A stretch of DNA of 64,000 nucleotides from Archangium lipolyticum (GTDB lineage Bacteria; Myxococcota; Myxococcia; Myxococcales; Myxococcaceae): assembly GCF_024623785.1 (NCBI RefSeq), contig NZ_JANKBZ010000014.1, positions 186,001-250,000 of the forward strand. The letters run 5' to 3'. Below are positions 26,888-35,974 of this stretch, one piece after another. The number at the start of each line of letters is the position of its first letter. Position 1 is the first letter of the stretch. The translations under genes were made by a program, and so were the position numbers. Below the pieces are notes generated by a model that saw only the letters and a list, made by a program, of their open reading frames with translations, was not told where the DNA came from and made no database searches.

Positions 26888-27361
26888 AGGGGTGCCCCGA
26901 CTGATATCTCCATCCATCTCGGTCTCTCGCGCGACCCGAGCGGCCAGCCACTCGATGAAGTTGGACGCCACTTGTACGGGTTCCTGCTGCGCTCCTGCTG
27001 CATGATCCCAGAACACGACAGGGGGCTCCCCCTCGACCCTCGAGTCAAGGCAGTAGAGGTTGCCTCCCCCGTCGTTCATGAGCGGGATGAGATGTGCGGA
27101 GAGCGAGGGACTCATGTCCGCCCGCTCACTCCGGGTCATCTCGGTAAGATTCAGGTACGGCGGCACATCCCCACCGAGCCCGAAGAGTTCGATAGATCCA
27201 ACTCCTCCCCAACCAAAGCGCCGCAAGAAGAGTCGATAGCCACCTGCCAGGGTTACGCCGAGTTGAACGTTGGCGGCGTGGATCTCCGTCTCGCACGCCC
27301 CCTGGCCTAGACTCTTCGATGGATTCCTCTCCAGCATCTCCGCGAGTTCGTCAAAGGTCAT
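26858..27361 (-). CDS. SMI1/KNR4 (SUKH) family immunity protein
   Basis: The 167-residue protein has the SUKH core: [20 protein letters not shown] is the signature helix and turn, followed by [29 protein letters not shown] and [11 protein letters not shown], which match the Asn/Asp-Gly-G-x-x-x-x-D and V-x-x-W/H pattern of the family. SUKH proteins neutralise nuclease toxins in contact-dependent and polymorphic toxin systems. Its ATG overlaps the toxin stop codon (ATGA), so it is translationally coupled to the HNH lipoprotein upstream. The last ~10 residues are encoded by a REP-like repeat, so the native C-terminus may have been replaced. Confidence 0.88.
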   Translation of the reverse strand: MTFDELAEMLERNPSKSLGQGACETEIHAANVQLGVTLAGGYRLFLRRFGWGGVGSIELFGLGGDVPPYLNLTEMTRSERADMSPSLSAHLIPLMNDGGGNLYCLDSRVEGEPPVVFWDHAAGAQQEPVQVASNFIEWLAARVARETEMDGDISRGTPPSPAGRGSG

Positions 27362-28749
27362 GGAAGATTCGGATGGTTCAGCTTGTAGCTGAGCCCCAGA
27401 CGGTGCTCAGTTCGCGTCAAAGGTACGAGGTTCTCGAAGGCATTGGATCCCCCCTCCGCGAGTGGCACCTTGTGATGCAGTTCCATCGGAAAACCGTCAC
27501 TCCCAATGGGAGGCTTGCCTTGTTTCATCCTAGCGACGTTCTCGGGTGAGTACACACCAGGACGAGCCTCGGCCTCGTGCTTCCAGAACTTCGATTTTAC
27601 AGCCTCGAACTCTTTACGAAGTTTCTCAAGCTCATCCCCTGATACGCGTTTTCCGCCACCGCCGCCCCCCGTGCCAGTCTGGTAGAGGATGATGGCCGCA
27701 CCCGGTCCGCTGCCCAGCACCTCGGCTACGTTGCCCACTGGTACCACGACGCGCTCCACAGCCAGTGCACCCTCCGCCGACAGGGACAACACCGGCACGG
27801 TAGCCTCCGCCCCCATCAGCGCCCTTGTCAGCGTGCGCGTGGTGCTCCCGGCGGCGCCCCAGGTAACAATCAGACTGGTAGTCAGTCTGGAGAGGGCCTT
27901 CACCTGCTCGCCGCGCGTCATGTATCTGAATTGCTCAAGAAACTCAGGTGAGGAGGCAATGAGGGCCGCCATCCCCGCTGGCAGGTGTCGCAGCTCGACG
28001 AGGCTCTCCACCGGCCGCGTCAGCAACTGGCCCATGGCGTGGTACAGCTCGACATAGGCGTCTTCCGCCCCATCCAGCGTGCGGCTGATGGTGTCCGCAT
28101 CGTCATACACCTCGGCCAGCACGGGCCCATCCATCATGGGCCGCAGTCGTGCGTCCGTATGCCGGAAAACCCACCCGTTGCCGGTATAGAAGCGGCCCAG
28201 CGCGAAAGGACCGGCCCGGAAGGCGTCATCCCTCCATTCCACTGGCCCCACCTTCTGCTGCGTACGTCCGTTGCGTGTCCAGGCGAGATAGCCGTCCGGC
28301 CGCAGCACGGCCACCGTGTTGAAGCGCTCCACACGGCGCAGCAACTCCTCGCGGGAGACTGCCTCTCCTTCCAGCACCTCGCGCAGAAGATGGCTCGCGG
28401 CCATGCGCGGCGGAAACGAGGCCAGTGTCACGGGCTTCCGCAGCAGTACGGCGAGCATCCGGGCCGCCGCTCGCGGCGTAAGGGGAGCGACTCTCGGGGG
28501 CAGCTCGTTGAAATCGTCCAGACCCGCCAGCGTCAGCAACTCCTCGAAAGAGTCCACCGTCACGGCGCCGCTGGTCACCGAGCGCACGGCTATTTCAGCC
28601 TGGCGCACCAGCGCCAGTTGCGTGCCAGGGTCGCGCTCGCTCCGGCTGTAACCCAGAAGCACACCATGACCGGGCAGTGAAGCCGTAGTGGCACAGCCGG
28701 TGGCCAACACAGCGACACACAGCAGCAGGAACAGGGGCATGGGCGTCAT
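27358..28749 (-). CDS. lipoprotein polymorphic toxin with C-terminal HNH nuclease
   Basis: This 463-residue protein begins MTPMPLFLLLCVAVLATGC, a signal peptidase II lipobox. A ~350-residue body of unknown fold leads to a Gly-rich linker (GTGGGGGGK, near residue 365) and then a compact nuclease domain with MELHHKVPLAEGG (His425, His426), FENLVPL (Asn440) and RTEHRLG (His449), the LHH/WHH-type HNH fold. The Gly hinge before a C-terminal nuclease and the coupled SUKH gene are the hallmarks of a polymorphic toxin. In Myxococcus xanthus the SitA lipoprotein toxins pass between cells by TraAB outer-membrane exchange; the lipoprotein signal makes the same route plausible here. Confidence 0.85.
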   Translation of the reverse strand: MTPMPLFLLLCVAVLATGCATTASLPGHGVLLGYSRSERDPGTQLALVRQAEIAVRSVTSGAVTVDSFEELLTLAGLDDFNELPPRVAPLTPRAAARMLAVLLRKPVTLASFPPRMAASHLLREVLEGEAVSREELLRRVERFNTVAVLRPDGYLAWTRNGRTQQKVGPVEWRDDAFRAGPFALGRFYTGNGWVFRHTDARLRPMMDGPVLAEVYDDADTISRTLDGAEDAYVELYHAMGQLLTRPVESLVELRHLPAGMAALIASSPEFLEQFRYMTRGEQVKALSRLTTSLIVTWGAAGSTTRTLTRALMGAEATVPVLSLSAEGALAVERVVVPVGNVAEVLGSGPGAAIILYQTGTGGGGGGKRVSGDELEKLRKEFEAVKSKFWKHEAEARPGVYSPENVARMKQGKPPIGSDGFPMELHHKVPLAEGGSNAFENLVPLTRTEHRLGLSYKLNHPNLP

Positions 28750-28797
28750 GAGAACATCAACCCGGATACACCGACATCCGCCCGCCGGGCCGTCCGC

Positions 28798-29910
28798 TCA
28801 GCCCTTCCACGTTCCCGGTACCAGCCGCTCCAGCAGTGCGTAGAGCGCGGGGAGCCAACCGGACGCCACTTCCGCTCCTACCTGCTCCGCGTGCCTGGCC
28901 ATCCTCTCCTCGAGCAGGTGGCGCGCCTGGACCGAGAAGCGTGCCCACTCCTGGCCGAGCCGCGCATCCAACTCCGGCTTGGAGAGCTTCCCTTCGGAGA
29001 CGACCTCGAGCACGCTCCGGCGCTGCTCGGCGGCGCTGGCGAACACGCCCGTGTTCATGAGCTCGGCCGGATCGAAGCTCACGTCCGGCGCCAGCCGGAG
29101 GAGGTGGGAGATGGGGGTGAGCAGGCTCGCCTCCCCCGTGCAGAGCCGGAGCAGCGCCTCCACCTCCGAGGTGGGCAACGTGGAGAACGGCAGGCCTCCG
29201 AGCACGCCCACCGTGGAGGCGGCGGTCTCGCCATAGCGCTCCAGGAACTCCTCCACCCCCTCGGAAAAGGAGGTGCTCCGCGGCACCAGCTCCTCGGGCG
29301 TCAGACCCAGGCGCGCCATGCAGGCCGGCCTCTCCTCCGGAGGCAGCCGGGCCAACAGACCGAACCCGCAGGTCTGCTCCTGCTGCACGTTCTGCCGCCA
29401 CATGGCGTCCGCCCACGCCTCCAGCCACCGGGAGGCCAGCTCCGCCGACCTCCTCGCGTGGAGCGTCGCGTACCCGTGCACGGTCAGCGTGGCGATGATC
29501 ACGCGCGTGGCCTCCTCCACCTCCGCCTCGGGCCCGAGGGGCACCGTCTCGCACCGCCGCAGCAGCTCCAGGGCCTTCTCGAAGTCCACCATCTCCTGGA
29601 GCCGCTCGGTGAGCCCCACCAGCTCCTCGGCCGCGGACGCGCTGGAGCTCAGCAGCTCGTCATAGAGCCAGTCGATGACCGCCCCGAGATCGGTTGAGGC
29701 GGCGAGCTGGAACTCCGAGGAGGAACGCAGCGGCCCGGTGAGCCACATCTCCGTGAGTCGATCCCCCGCCGCCCAGTAGCGGGGGGCTCGCGTCCGGCTC
29801 CGGATGAGCCGCCGGGCCGCACCCAGGAGATCGGGAGCGGAGACCCCGGGCAGCTGGGAGGGCTCGAAGTGCGAGGGAGGCCTACTTGGATTCCTGGAAC
29901 GGGTGGGCAC
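28798..29910 (-). CDS. hypothetical protein upstream of the toxin pair
   Basis: The 370-residue protein is helical and acidic in its centre (LLSSSASAAEELVGLTERLQ, ATRVIIATLTVHGYATLHA), with no signal peptide or known motif. It precedes the HNH lipoprotein by 48 bases on the same strand and may be co-transcribed. In M. xanthus a helper lipoprotein (SitB) often precedes sitA, but this protein lacks a lipobox, so it is not an obvious equivalent. Function unknown. Confidence 0.6.
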   Translation of the reverse strand: MPTRSRNPSRPPSHFEPSQLPGVSAPDLLGAARRLIRSRTRAPRYWAAGDRLTEMWLTGPLRSSSEFQLAASTDLGAVIDWLYDELLSSSASAAEELVGLTERLQEMVDFEKALELLRRCETVPLGPEAEVEEATRVIIATLTVHGYATLHARRSAELASRWLEAWADAMWRQNVQQEQTCGFGLLARLPPEERPACMARLGLTPEELVPRSTSFSEGVEEFLERYGETAASTVGVLGGLPFSTLPTSEVEALLRLCTGEASLLTPISHLLRLAPDVSFDPAELMNTGVFASAAEQRRSVLEVVSEGKLSKPELDARLGQEWARFSVQARHLLEERMARHAEQVGAEVASGWLPALYALLERLVPGTWKG

Positions 29911-30021
29911 CCACTTTTCCTAGCACGAATCCGGGTGACCTCCGAGGTCAGACGCCGGACTTGCGCGAAGGGCTCCTTTTTGCGAGGAACCCCTGCCCGC
30001 CTGACCGGCCCCCCCCCTCCC

Positions 30022-31284
30022 ATGACCGAACCGAGCTCCAGTCCCTCCCCAGGCCCGCGCCGAGCCGCGCTGGTCTTCATCTTCGTCACCATCCTGCTCG
30101 ACATCCTGGCCATGGGGATGATCATCCCCGTGCTGCCGAAGATGGTGGAGGGCTTCCTCGGGGGAGACACCGCGCGAGCGGCCGAGCTCCTGGGCCTGTT
30201 CTCCACGATGTGGGCGCTCATGCAGTTCATCTTCTCGCCGGTGCTCGGCGCCATGTCCGACCGCTTCGGCCGCCGGCCGGTGGTGCTGCTGTCGAACTTC
30301 GGGCTGGGGTTCGACTACATCCTCATGGCGATGGCGCCGTCGCTGGGCTGGCTGTTCGCGGGCCGGATCATCTCCGGCATCACCGCGGCGAGCATCAGCA
30401 CCGCCAGCGCCTACATCGCGGACGTCACACCTCCGGAGAAGCGCGCCGCCAGCTTCGGCCTGCTCGGGGCCGCGTTCGGCATCGGCTTCGTGCTGGGGCC
30501 CGCAGTCGGTGGAATGCTGGGGGTCATCAGCCCTCGTCTGCCGTTCTGGGTAGCGGCCGGACTGAGCCTCGCCAACGCCCTGTATGGGCTGTTCGTCCTG
30601 CCCGAGTCCCTGCCCCCCGAGCGCCGCAAGCCCTTCCAGTGGCGCCGGGCCAACCCGGTGGGCGCGCTGGCCATGCTGCGCTCCAAGCCCGAGGTGCTCG
30701 GCCTGGCCTCCGTCCACTTCCTCTACAACCTCGCCCACGTCGCGCTGCCCAGCGTGTTCGTGCTGTATGCGAGCTACCGCTTCGGCTGGGACGAGCGCGC
30801 CGTGGGGCTCACCATGGCGGGCACTGGCATCACCTCCCTGATCGTCCAGGGTGGCCTGGTGCGGCCGATCGTGAAGAGGTTCGGCGAGCGGCGCACGTTG
30901 CTCATGGGGCTCGCGTTCGGCGCGCTGGGCTTCACCCTCTACGGCCTGGCCGACACCGGAGCCGTATTCTGGCTCGGAATCCTGGTCATGTCGCTGTGGG
31001 GGCTGTTCGGTCCGGCCTCCCAGGGCCTCATGTCGAGCCGCATCAGCCAGTCGGAGCAGGGCCAGCTCCAGGGCGCGCTCTCCAGCCTCATGGGCATCGC
31101 GGGGATGATCGGCCCCAGCCTCTTCACCCAGACGTTCGCGCACTTCATCTCGCCCCAGAGCGGCGCGCACCTCCCCGGCGCTCCCTTCCTGCTCGCCGCT
31201 TGCTTGCTGCTCGCCGCCATCGCGCTAGCCTGGCGGGTCACCAGCTCGCGTTCCGAGGCCACCCCCGCCTCGTCCACCACCTGA
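30022..31284 (+). CDS. MFS exporter, TetA/TCR-like
   Basis: From the ATG at 30022 the product has 420 residues and about twelve membrane spans. The loop GAMSDRFGRRPVVLLSN between spans 2 and 3 is the major-facilitator motif A, and RIISGITAASISTASAYIAD with the following GPAVGGMLG segment is the antiporter motif C region. The pattern is closest to the TCR/Tet proton-coupled drug exporters. It is monocistronic, divergent from the unknown 370-residue protein. Substrate is unknown. Confidence 0.88.
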   Translation: MTEPSSSPSPGPRRAALVFIFVTILLDILAMGMIIPVLPKMVEGFLGGDTARAAELLGLFSTMWALMQFIFSPVLGAMSDRFGRRPVVLLSNFGLGFDYILMAMAPSLGWLFAGRIISGITAASISTASAYIADVTPPEKRAASFGLLGAAFGIGFVLGPAVGGMLGVISPRLPFWVAAGLSLANALYGLFVLPESLPPERRKPFQWRRANPVGALAMLRSKPEVLGLASVHFLYNLAHVALPSVFVLYASYRFGWDERAVGLTMAGTGITSLIVQGGLVRPIVKRFGERRTLLMGLAFGALGFTLYGLADTGAVFWLGILVMSLWGLFGPASQGLMSSRISQSEQGQLQGALSSLMGIAGMIGPSLFTQTFAHFISPQSGAHLPGAPFLLAACLLLAAIALAWRVTSSRSEATPASSTT

Positions 31285-31446
31285 ACCCTCTCAAAAAAAG
31301 CCCCACGGGGCGGCAATGCCTCACAACGTGTGAACAGGCAAAGACTCACAGTCTGACAATCTTTGCCTTCCCCTCTTGCGGACAAGTGCTCGCTCTCCTG
31401 CTCGGAAATGACATCGTGGAACGTTTGAGGTTCAAAGCGTCCCACA

Positions 31447-33627
31447 ATGACAAAAACCAAACAGCATTGGAGTCGTGGCCTCTCTTCGTCCCTCATGCTG
31501 AGCCTCGCGCTGGCGCTGACGGGTTGTTTGTCAGCACCTGACGAGCAGGACGCGGTGGAGTCCGCTGATTCCTTCCAGCAGCAAACGAACGAAGCCACCG
31601 CGCCGATCGTCCTGCCCATCGAGGTCTTCGGCCGCGAGGGCACCACGCGCACCGTGACGGTCACCGTGAGCGACCAGGATGTACGGCAGCCGCTGAAGCT
31701 CTGGCTGCAGGTGCATGGCCTGACCTACGCGAACAAGGCCAGTGTCAGCTTCAACTCCGGGACCTGGCGGACCCTGAACAACGACACGGTGAGCGTCGAG
31801 GGGCTCGCGAAGACGTATGGCGGCATCGGCGGCGCCTTCGCGACGCTGAAGCTGCGCCTGGACGTTCCCGCGGGGACCCTCGTGGCGGGCTCGAACCAGA
31901 TCTCCTTCAAGTTCAACACCGCGGACGAGCGCTCGCTCGGCTTCCGCGTGCTGAAGCTGAACTTCCTCCGCGCGGATGGCAGCCGCGTCCTCCCGGATAG
32001 CACCTTCGCGGAAGACAACCCGAGCACCTGGCAGCCGCCGTTCTCCGACGCGGCCTCCATCGCCGAGGGTGAGCGGCTCTGGCGCACTCGGACGCTGGTG
32101 ACCTCCTACAAGAACTCCGCGAACCTCCGCGCCCGTTGCATGGATTGCCATGCCCAGGACGGACGGGATCTGAAGTATTTCAACTACTCCAACGCCTCCA
32201 TCATCGAGCGGGCGAAGTTCCACGGTCTGAACGATACCGAGGCGAAGAAGATCGCCTCCTATATCCGGACCCTGCCGAACGTGCCGAACCCGGGCCGTCC
32301 CTGGAATCCGCCGTATCAGCCGGGACCCGGGCTCGACGCCAGGCCCGTCTCGCAGTGGGCGGCCGGCGCCGGTGTCGACGCGGTCCTGGACCAGGATCGC
32401 GACATGATCCGCTACATGTTCCCGAATGGGATCACCAAGCAGGCCATCGCCACGACGTCGAACCTCAGCGCCCGCGAGATGCCCATCGCCTTCCAGCTCC
32501 CGGACTGGAACCACTGGCTGCCGAGCATCCATCCCAAGGACGCCTGGGGTGATGCCTTCGTCAACCACCGGATCAACAAGCTCTACGCCTTCGAGGGGAC
32601 CGCGACCGGCGTCAACGCCAGCTTGAGGGACCTGGCCGCGAAGGTCCGCGCCGCGGGCTACACCAATTACAGGAACGAGCTCTTCTTCCCCCACCGGCTC
32701 TGGAACCAGGCCAACTACGAGTTCCTCCAGCCGAGGTACCAGAACGAAACCACCGGCAAGGACATCAACTACTCACGGAAGATCTACTCCACCGCGCTCT
32801 GGCAGCTGGTGAAGATGTGGGAGATCATGCAGGAGTTCGGGCTCGAGGATCGGCAACGCCAGTTGTTCCCCACCTCGCGGGAGGCCCGGGGCTGGATGAC
32901 CAACAACACCTTCGACAGCTCCCCCAACCTGCTCAAGCTGCCGAGGAACAACACGGGCATCAATGACAACGGCCCGGCGATGTTCACCTACTTCTCCATG
33001 GCGTGGTACCAGCTCTCGCTGATCCTCTACAGTGGCAACCACTCGGATGGGGCGGATCGCGATGGCCAGCGGCCGATCGACTGGGGCTACGTCCATGGCT
33101 TCATCTCCGAGATGCAGCGTGTCGGCACCAGCACCACGCCCACCAATGCACTGCTCTCGATGTGGCTGGTGAAGGGAATGCAGATCTCCGACACCACGCT
33201 CAAGCCCAGCATGCCCGGCTCCGCGGGGTGGAGTCCGAGGACCGCGGCGGACCTGAGCCGGCTGGTGATGCCTGGCAACATGCCGGGCTGGGCGGGGATC
33301 AGCGCCGACGAGCGCCGGGCCATCCTGGAGGCCCTCCTGTCCACCTGGTGGGACAAGACGCGCCAATACCCTGCCTCGGAGTGGTGGACGGCGGGTGGTG
33401 GCGCGACCACCACCGAGGTCATCAACGGCTTCTACGACAGCTCCCTGGGCAACCGCATCTGGTACCTGCTCCCGCAGTTCAAGTACCAGGGCGTGAACCC
33501 CACGCTCATCAACACGATCGCCGACTGGGCCAAGACCGTCTGGCCCCAGGCCGATTGGAATCAGGTGAAGAACGCCACCTGCGCGCCCTACCAGCACTAC
33601 GTCCGCTGCACCTCCGAGAAGTACTGA
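31447..33627 (+). CDS. c-type cytochrome lipoprotein
   Basis: The 726-residue product has a lipoprotein signal (LMLSLALALTGC). Residues ~45-185 form a beta-sandwich-like domain, then RARCMDCHAQDGRDLKYFNY gives a single CxxCH heme c site (Cys231, Cys234, His235). The remaining ~490 residues are unlike known oxidases but rich in Trp and Tyr. A similar layout (sandwich, one heme c, long C-terminal domain) occurs in uncharacterised secreted oxidoreductases of Proteobacteria. It would act in the periplasm or at the cell surface. A hairpin terminator follows. Confidence 0.78.
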   Translation: MTKTKQHWSRGLSSSLMLSLALALTGCLSAPDEQDAVESADSFQQQTNEATAPIVLPIEVFGREGTTRTVTVTVSDQDVRQPLKLWLQVHGLTYANKASVSFNSGTWRTLNNDTVSVEGLAKTYGGIGGAFATLKLRLDVPAGTLVAGSNQISFKFNTADERSLGFRVLKLNFLRADGSRVLPDSTFAEDNPSTWQPPFSDAASIAEGERLWRTRTLVTSYKNSANLRARCMDCHAQDGRDLKYFNYSNASIIERAKFHGLNDTEAKKIASYIRTLPNVPNPGRPWNPPYQPGPGLDARPVSQWAAGAGVDAVLDQDRDMIRYMFPNGITKQAIATTSNLSAREMPIAFQLPDWNHWLPSIHPKDAWGDAFVNHRINKLYAFEGTATGVNASLRDLAAKVRAAGYTNYRNELFFPHRLWNQANYEFLQPRYQNETTGKDINYSRKIYSTALWQLVKMWEIMQEFGLEDRQRQLFPTSREARGWMTNNTFDSSPNLLKLPRNNTGINDNGPAMFTYFSMAWYQLSLILYSGNHSDGADRDGQRPIDWGYVHGFISEMQRVGTSTTPTNALLSMWLVKGMQISDTTLKPSMPGSAGWSPRTAADLSRLVMPGNMPGWAGISADERRAILEALLSTWWDKTRQYPASEWWTAGGGATTTEVINGFYDSSLGNRIWYLLPQFKYQGVNPTLINTIADWAKTVWPQADWNQVKNATCAPYQHYVRCTSEKY

Positions 33628-33639
33628 CCTCGAGATGTC

Positions 33640-33667
33640 ACCCGCCAGGAAGTACATCCTGGCGGGT
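33640..33667 (+). terminator. terminator of the cytochrome lipoprotein gene
   Basis: ACCCGCCAGGA (33640-33650) and TCCTGGCGGGT (33657-33667) form a perfect 11-bp stem with a 6-nt loop, 13 bases after the stop codon, followed by GTTCGT. Confidence 0.8.
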
Positions 33668-33686
33668 GTTCGTATAGGGTTGCGTA

Positions 33687-33710
33687 CGCCCGGGAGCTAC
33701 CTCCCGGGCG
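33687..33710. other. second palindrome upstream of the 5'-nucleotidase gene
   Basis: CGCCCGGGAG and CTCCCGGGCG form a perfect 10-bp inverted repeat with a 4-nt loop, 22 bases before the nucleotidase ATG. It could be an operator, a leader hairpin or a second terminator. Confidence 0.45.
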
Positions 33711-33732
33711 CACACATCCGAGGTTCTCTTCC

Positions 33733-35586
33733 ATGCTTCCGAGCTTCCTGGCGGGCGCCCGTCGCGCGGCCCTCATCTCCACCCTGGGCACCTGTGCGCT
33801 GCTCCAGCTCACCGCCTGTGGTGACACCGAGCAGCCCCCGGTGAACACCGAGCCGCCCCCGGTGAACACCGAGCCGCGCACGTTGCGGCTGCTGCAGACG
33901 AGCGATCTGCACACCAACCTCTTCCCCTGGGACTACTTCACGGGGAAGGTGGACACCAAACGCGGCCTCACCAAGGTGGCCACGCTCATCAAGCAGGCGC
34001 GCGCGGAGAATCCGGACTGCAACCTGCTCCTCGACACGGGTGACACCATCCAGGGCACCCCCCTGGGCACCTATTACGCCCTGGTGGACAACACCCCCAA
34101 GCACCCCATGGCCGTGGCGATGAACGAGCTGCGCTACGACGCCATGGCCGTCGGCAACCACGAGTTCAACTACGGCCTCGTCCTCCTCAACAAGTTCAAG
34201 AGCGAGGTGGGCTTCCCCCTGCTCGGCGCCAACGTGCGCCGGAGCGACGGGAGCGAGGCCCTGGAGCCCTACCTCCTCAAGGAGGTGTGCGGGGTGAAGG
34301 TGGGCGTGCTCGGACTGGTGACGCCGGGCGTGACGACGTGGGAGCGCCCGGAGAACATCCCCGGCCTGCGCTTCGAGGATCCGCTGGAGACGGCGCGGGT
34401 GTACGTGCCGAAGCTGCGGCAGGCGGGCGCGGACGTGGTGGTGGTGGCCATCCACTCCGGCCCGGACAAGCAGCCCACCGGCAGCGCGAGCAATCCGGAC
34501 TCCTGGCTCGCCGACTACTCCGACCCCGCCAAATGGGCGGACCGCGGCAACCTGCCCGGGGAGAACGAGGCGGTGCAGATCGCCCAGCAGGTCGAGGGCA
34601 TCGACGTGCTCCTCACCGGCCACACCCACCAGCCCATCCCGAAGATGCTGCTGAAGAACACCCAGGGCCAGGAGGTGCTGCTCATCCAGCCCAACCGCTG
34701 GGGCAGCCACCTGGGCCAGGTGGATCTCTCCCTCGTCCACGAGGGCGGCCGCTGGAAGGTGGACGGCAAGGACTCCAAGCTGCTCGCGGTGGACAACTCC
34801 GTGGCCATGGAGCCGGGGGTGGCGCAGCTCGTCCAGAGCTACCACGACCAGACGCTGCGGTACGTGAGCGCCCCGCTCGGCACCACCCTCGCGGCCTTCC
34901 CCGGCGGCAACCCCGCCCGCTTCAGCGATAGCGCGCTGGCCGACCTCATCAACGCCGTGCAGGAGCAGGCCGCCGAGGAGAACGGCTTCCCGGTGGACTT
35001 CTCGCTCGCCGCCCTCTTCAGCGATGACGGCATGCTGCCCGCGGGCAACATCACCCTGCGCGATGCCTACAGCATCTACATCTACGACAACACGCTGTAC
35101 GTGATGGAGATCAACGGCTCCATCCTGCGCCGCGCGCTGGAGGTCAACGCCCAGTACTTCGCCCCGTGGAATCCCAACGCGCCCCCCTCCGCCTCCACTC
35201 CCACGGCGGCCAAGGTGCCCAACGTGGCGGACTTCAACTGGGACCTCTACTCGCGCATCGAGTACGGGTACGACCTCACGAAGCCCGCGGGCTCGCGCCT
35301 CACCCACCTGCGGTTCAAGGGCGCGGACGTGAGCGATGACCAGGTCTTCCACATCGCCATCAACAACTACCGGGCCAGCGGCGGTGGCGGCTACTCCATG
35401 TTCAAGGAGGGCAAGGTGCTGTGGACCTCGGCGGACGGCGTGCGCGACTACGTCGCCCGCTACATCCAGAGCCACCCCGACCTGGATCCGAACGACGTGA
35501 ACACGTGCAACTTCTCGCTCTCGCCGGACCTGTACGCGTACTTCTTCAAGGCCACGCTCGGCCCGACGAAGTGCTCGGCGCCGTGA
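33733..35586 (+). CDS. 5'-nucleotidase / 2',3'-cyclic phosphodiesterase family lipoprotein
   Basis: The 617-residue protein has a lipobox (LLQLTAC) and a short Pro-rich repeat linker. Residues ~45-330 form a calcineurin-like metallophosphatase with QTSDLHTNLFP (metal-binding D-x-H), DTGDTIQGTP, AVGNHEFNYG and LLTGHTHQPI. The C-terminal 5'-nucleotidase domain (~370-610) has the FSLAALFSDDG and NTLYVMEINGSIL segments. Such proteins hydrolyse nucleotides or cyclic nucleotides in the periplasm for phosphate and nucleoside recovery. It is monocistronic. Confidence 0.9.
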   Translation: MLPSFLAGARRAALISTLGTCALLQLTACGDTEQPPVNTEPPPVNTEPRTLRLLQTSDLHTNLFPWDYFTGKVDTKRGLTKVATLIKQARAENPDCNLLLDTGDTIQGTPLGTYYALVDNTPKHPMAVAMNELRYDAMAVGNHEFNYGLVLLNKFKSEVGFPLLGANVRRSDGSEALEPYLLKEVCGVKVGVLGLVTPGVTTWERPENIPGLRFEDPLETARVYVPKLRQAGADVVVVAIHSGPDKQPTGSASNPDSWLADYSDPAKWADRGNLPGENEAVQIAQQVEGIDVLLTGHTHQPIPKMLLKNTQGQEVLLIQPNRWGSHLGQVDLSLVHEGGRWKVDGKDSKLLAVDNSVAMEPGVAQLVQSYHDQTLRYVSAPLGTTLAAFPGGNPARFSDSALADLINAVQEQAAEENGFPVDFSLAALFSDDGMLPAGNITLRDAYSIYIYDNTLYVMEINGSILRRALEVNAQYFAPWNPNAPPSASTPTAAKVPNVADFNWDLYSRIEYGYDLTKPAGSRLTHLRFKGADVSDDQVFHIAINNYRASGGGGYSMFKEGKVLWTSADGVRDYVARYIQSHPDLDPNDVNTCNFSLSPDLYAYFFKATLGPTKCSAP

Positions 35587-35593
35587 TGTGAGC

Positions 35594-35872
35594 TCACCTG
35601 CCGGGGCGGTCCGTCGCGACGCCCCGGACGGTGTGCACCGCCGCGTCCACCTCGGCGAGGATGCGGCGCGCGTGGTGCAGGAACGCCTCGCCCGCGGGCA
35701 GCAGGCGCATGCCCCGGGACGTGCGCTCGAACAGCGGGGTGCCGAGCTCGTCCTCGAGCGCGAGGATGTGACGGCTGAGCGGCGGCTGGGTGAGGTGGAG
35801 CCGGCGCGCGGCACGCCCCACGTGGCCCTCCTCGGCCACCGCGACGAAGGTCTGGATGTGCGTGAGACTCAC
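35594..35872 (-). CDS. truncated LysR-type regulator, DNA-binding domain only
   Basis: A GTG at 35872 begins VSLTHIQTFVAVAEEGHVGRAARRLHLTQPPLSRHILALE, an intact LysR winged helix-turn-helix. The linker helix follows and the frame stops after 92 residues, without any effector domain. Loss of the sensing domain by a premature end is one reading; a functional mini-regulator is another. The gene is tail-to-tail with the 5'-nucleotidase, with a 7-base gap, so the effector part was probably deleted. It is divergent from map. Confidence 0.7.
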   Translation of the reverse strand: MSLTHIQTFVAVAEEGHVGRAARRLHLTQPPLSRHILALEDELGTPLFERTSRGMRLLPAGEAFLHHARRILAEVDAAVHTVRGVATDRPGR

Positions 35873-35974
35873 GGCCGGGAGGATAGCGCGGGTCCGCGGG
35901 CCGATGCACGGGGCCGTTCCCTCATACCGAAACAGCATTGGACGCTCCGGATGCCCGGGTGCCACCTTGGCGCC

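Noticed and set aside
24895-27048. 717-residue form of the methyltransferase
   Set aside because: Residues before the ATG at 25686 are antisense to the alpha/beta hydrolase gene; the methyltransferase domain begins after that ATG.
28798-29910. SitB-like helper for the HNH toxin
   Set aside because: The protein has no signal peptide or lipobox, unlike SitB, so position alone is not enough.
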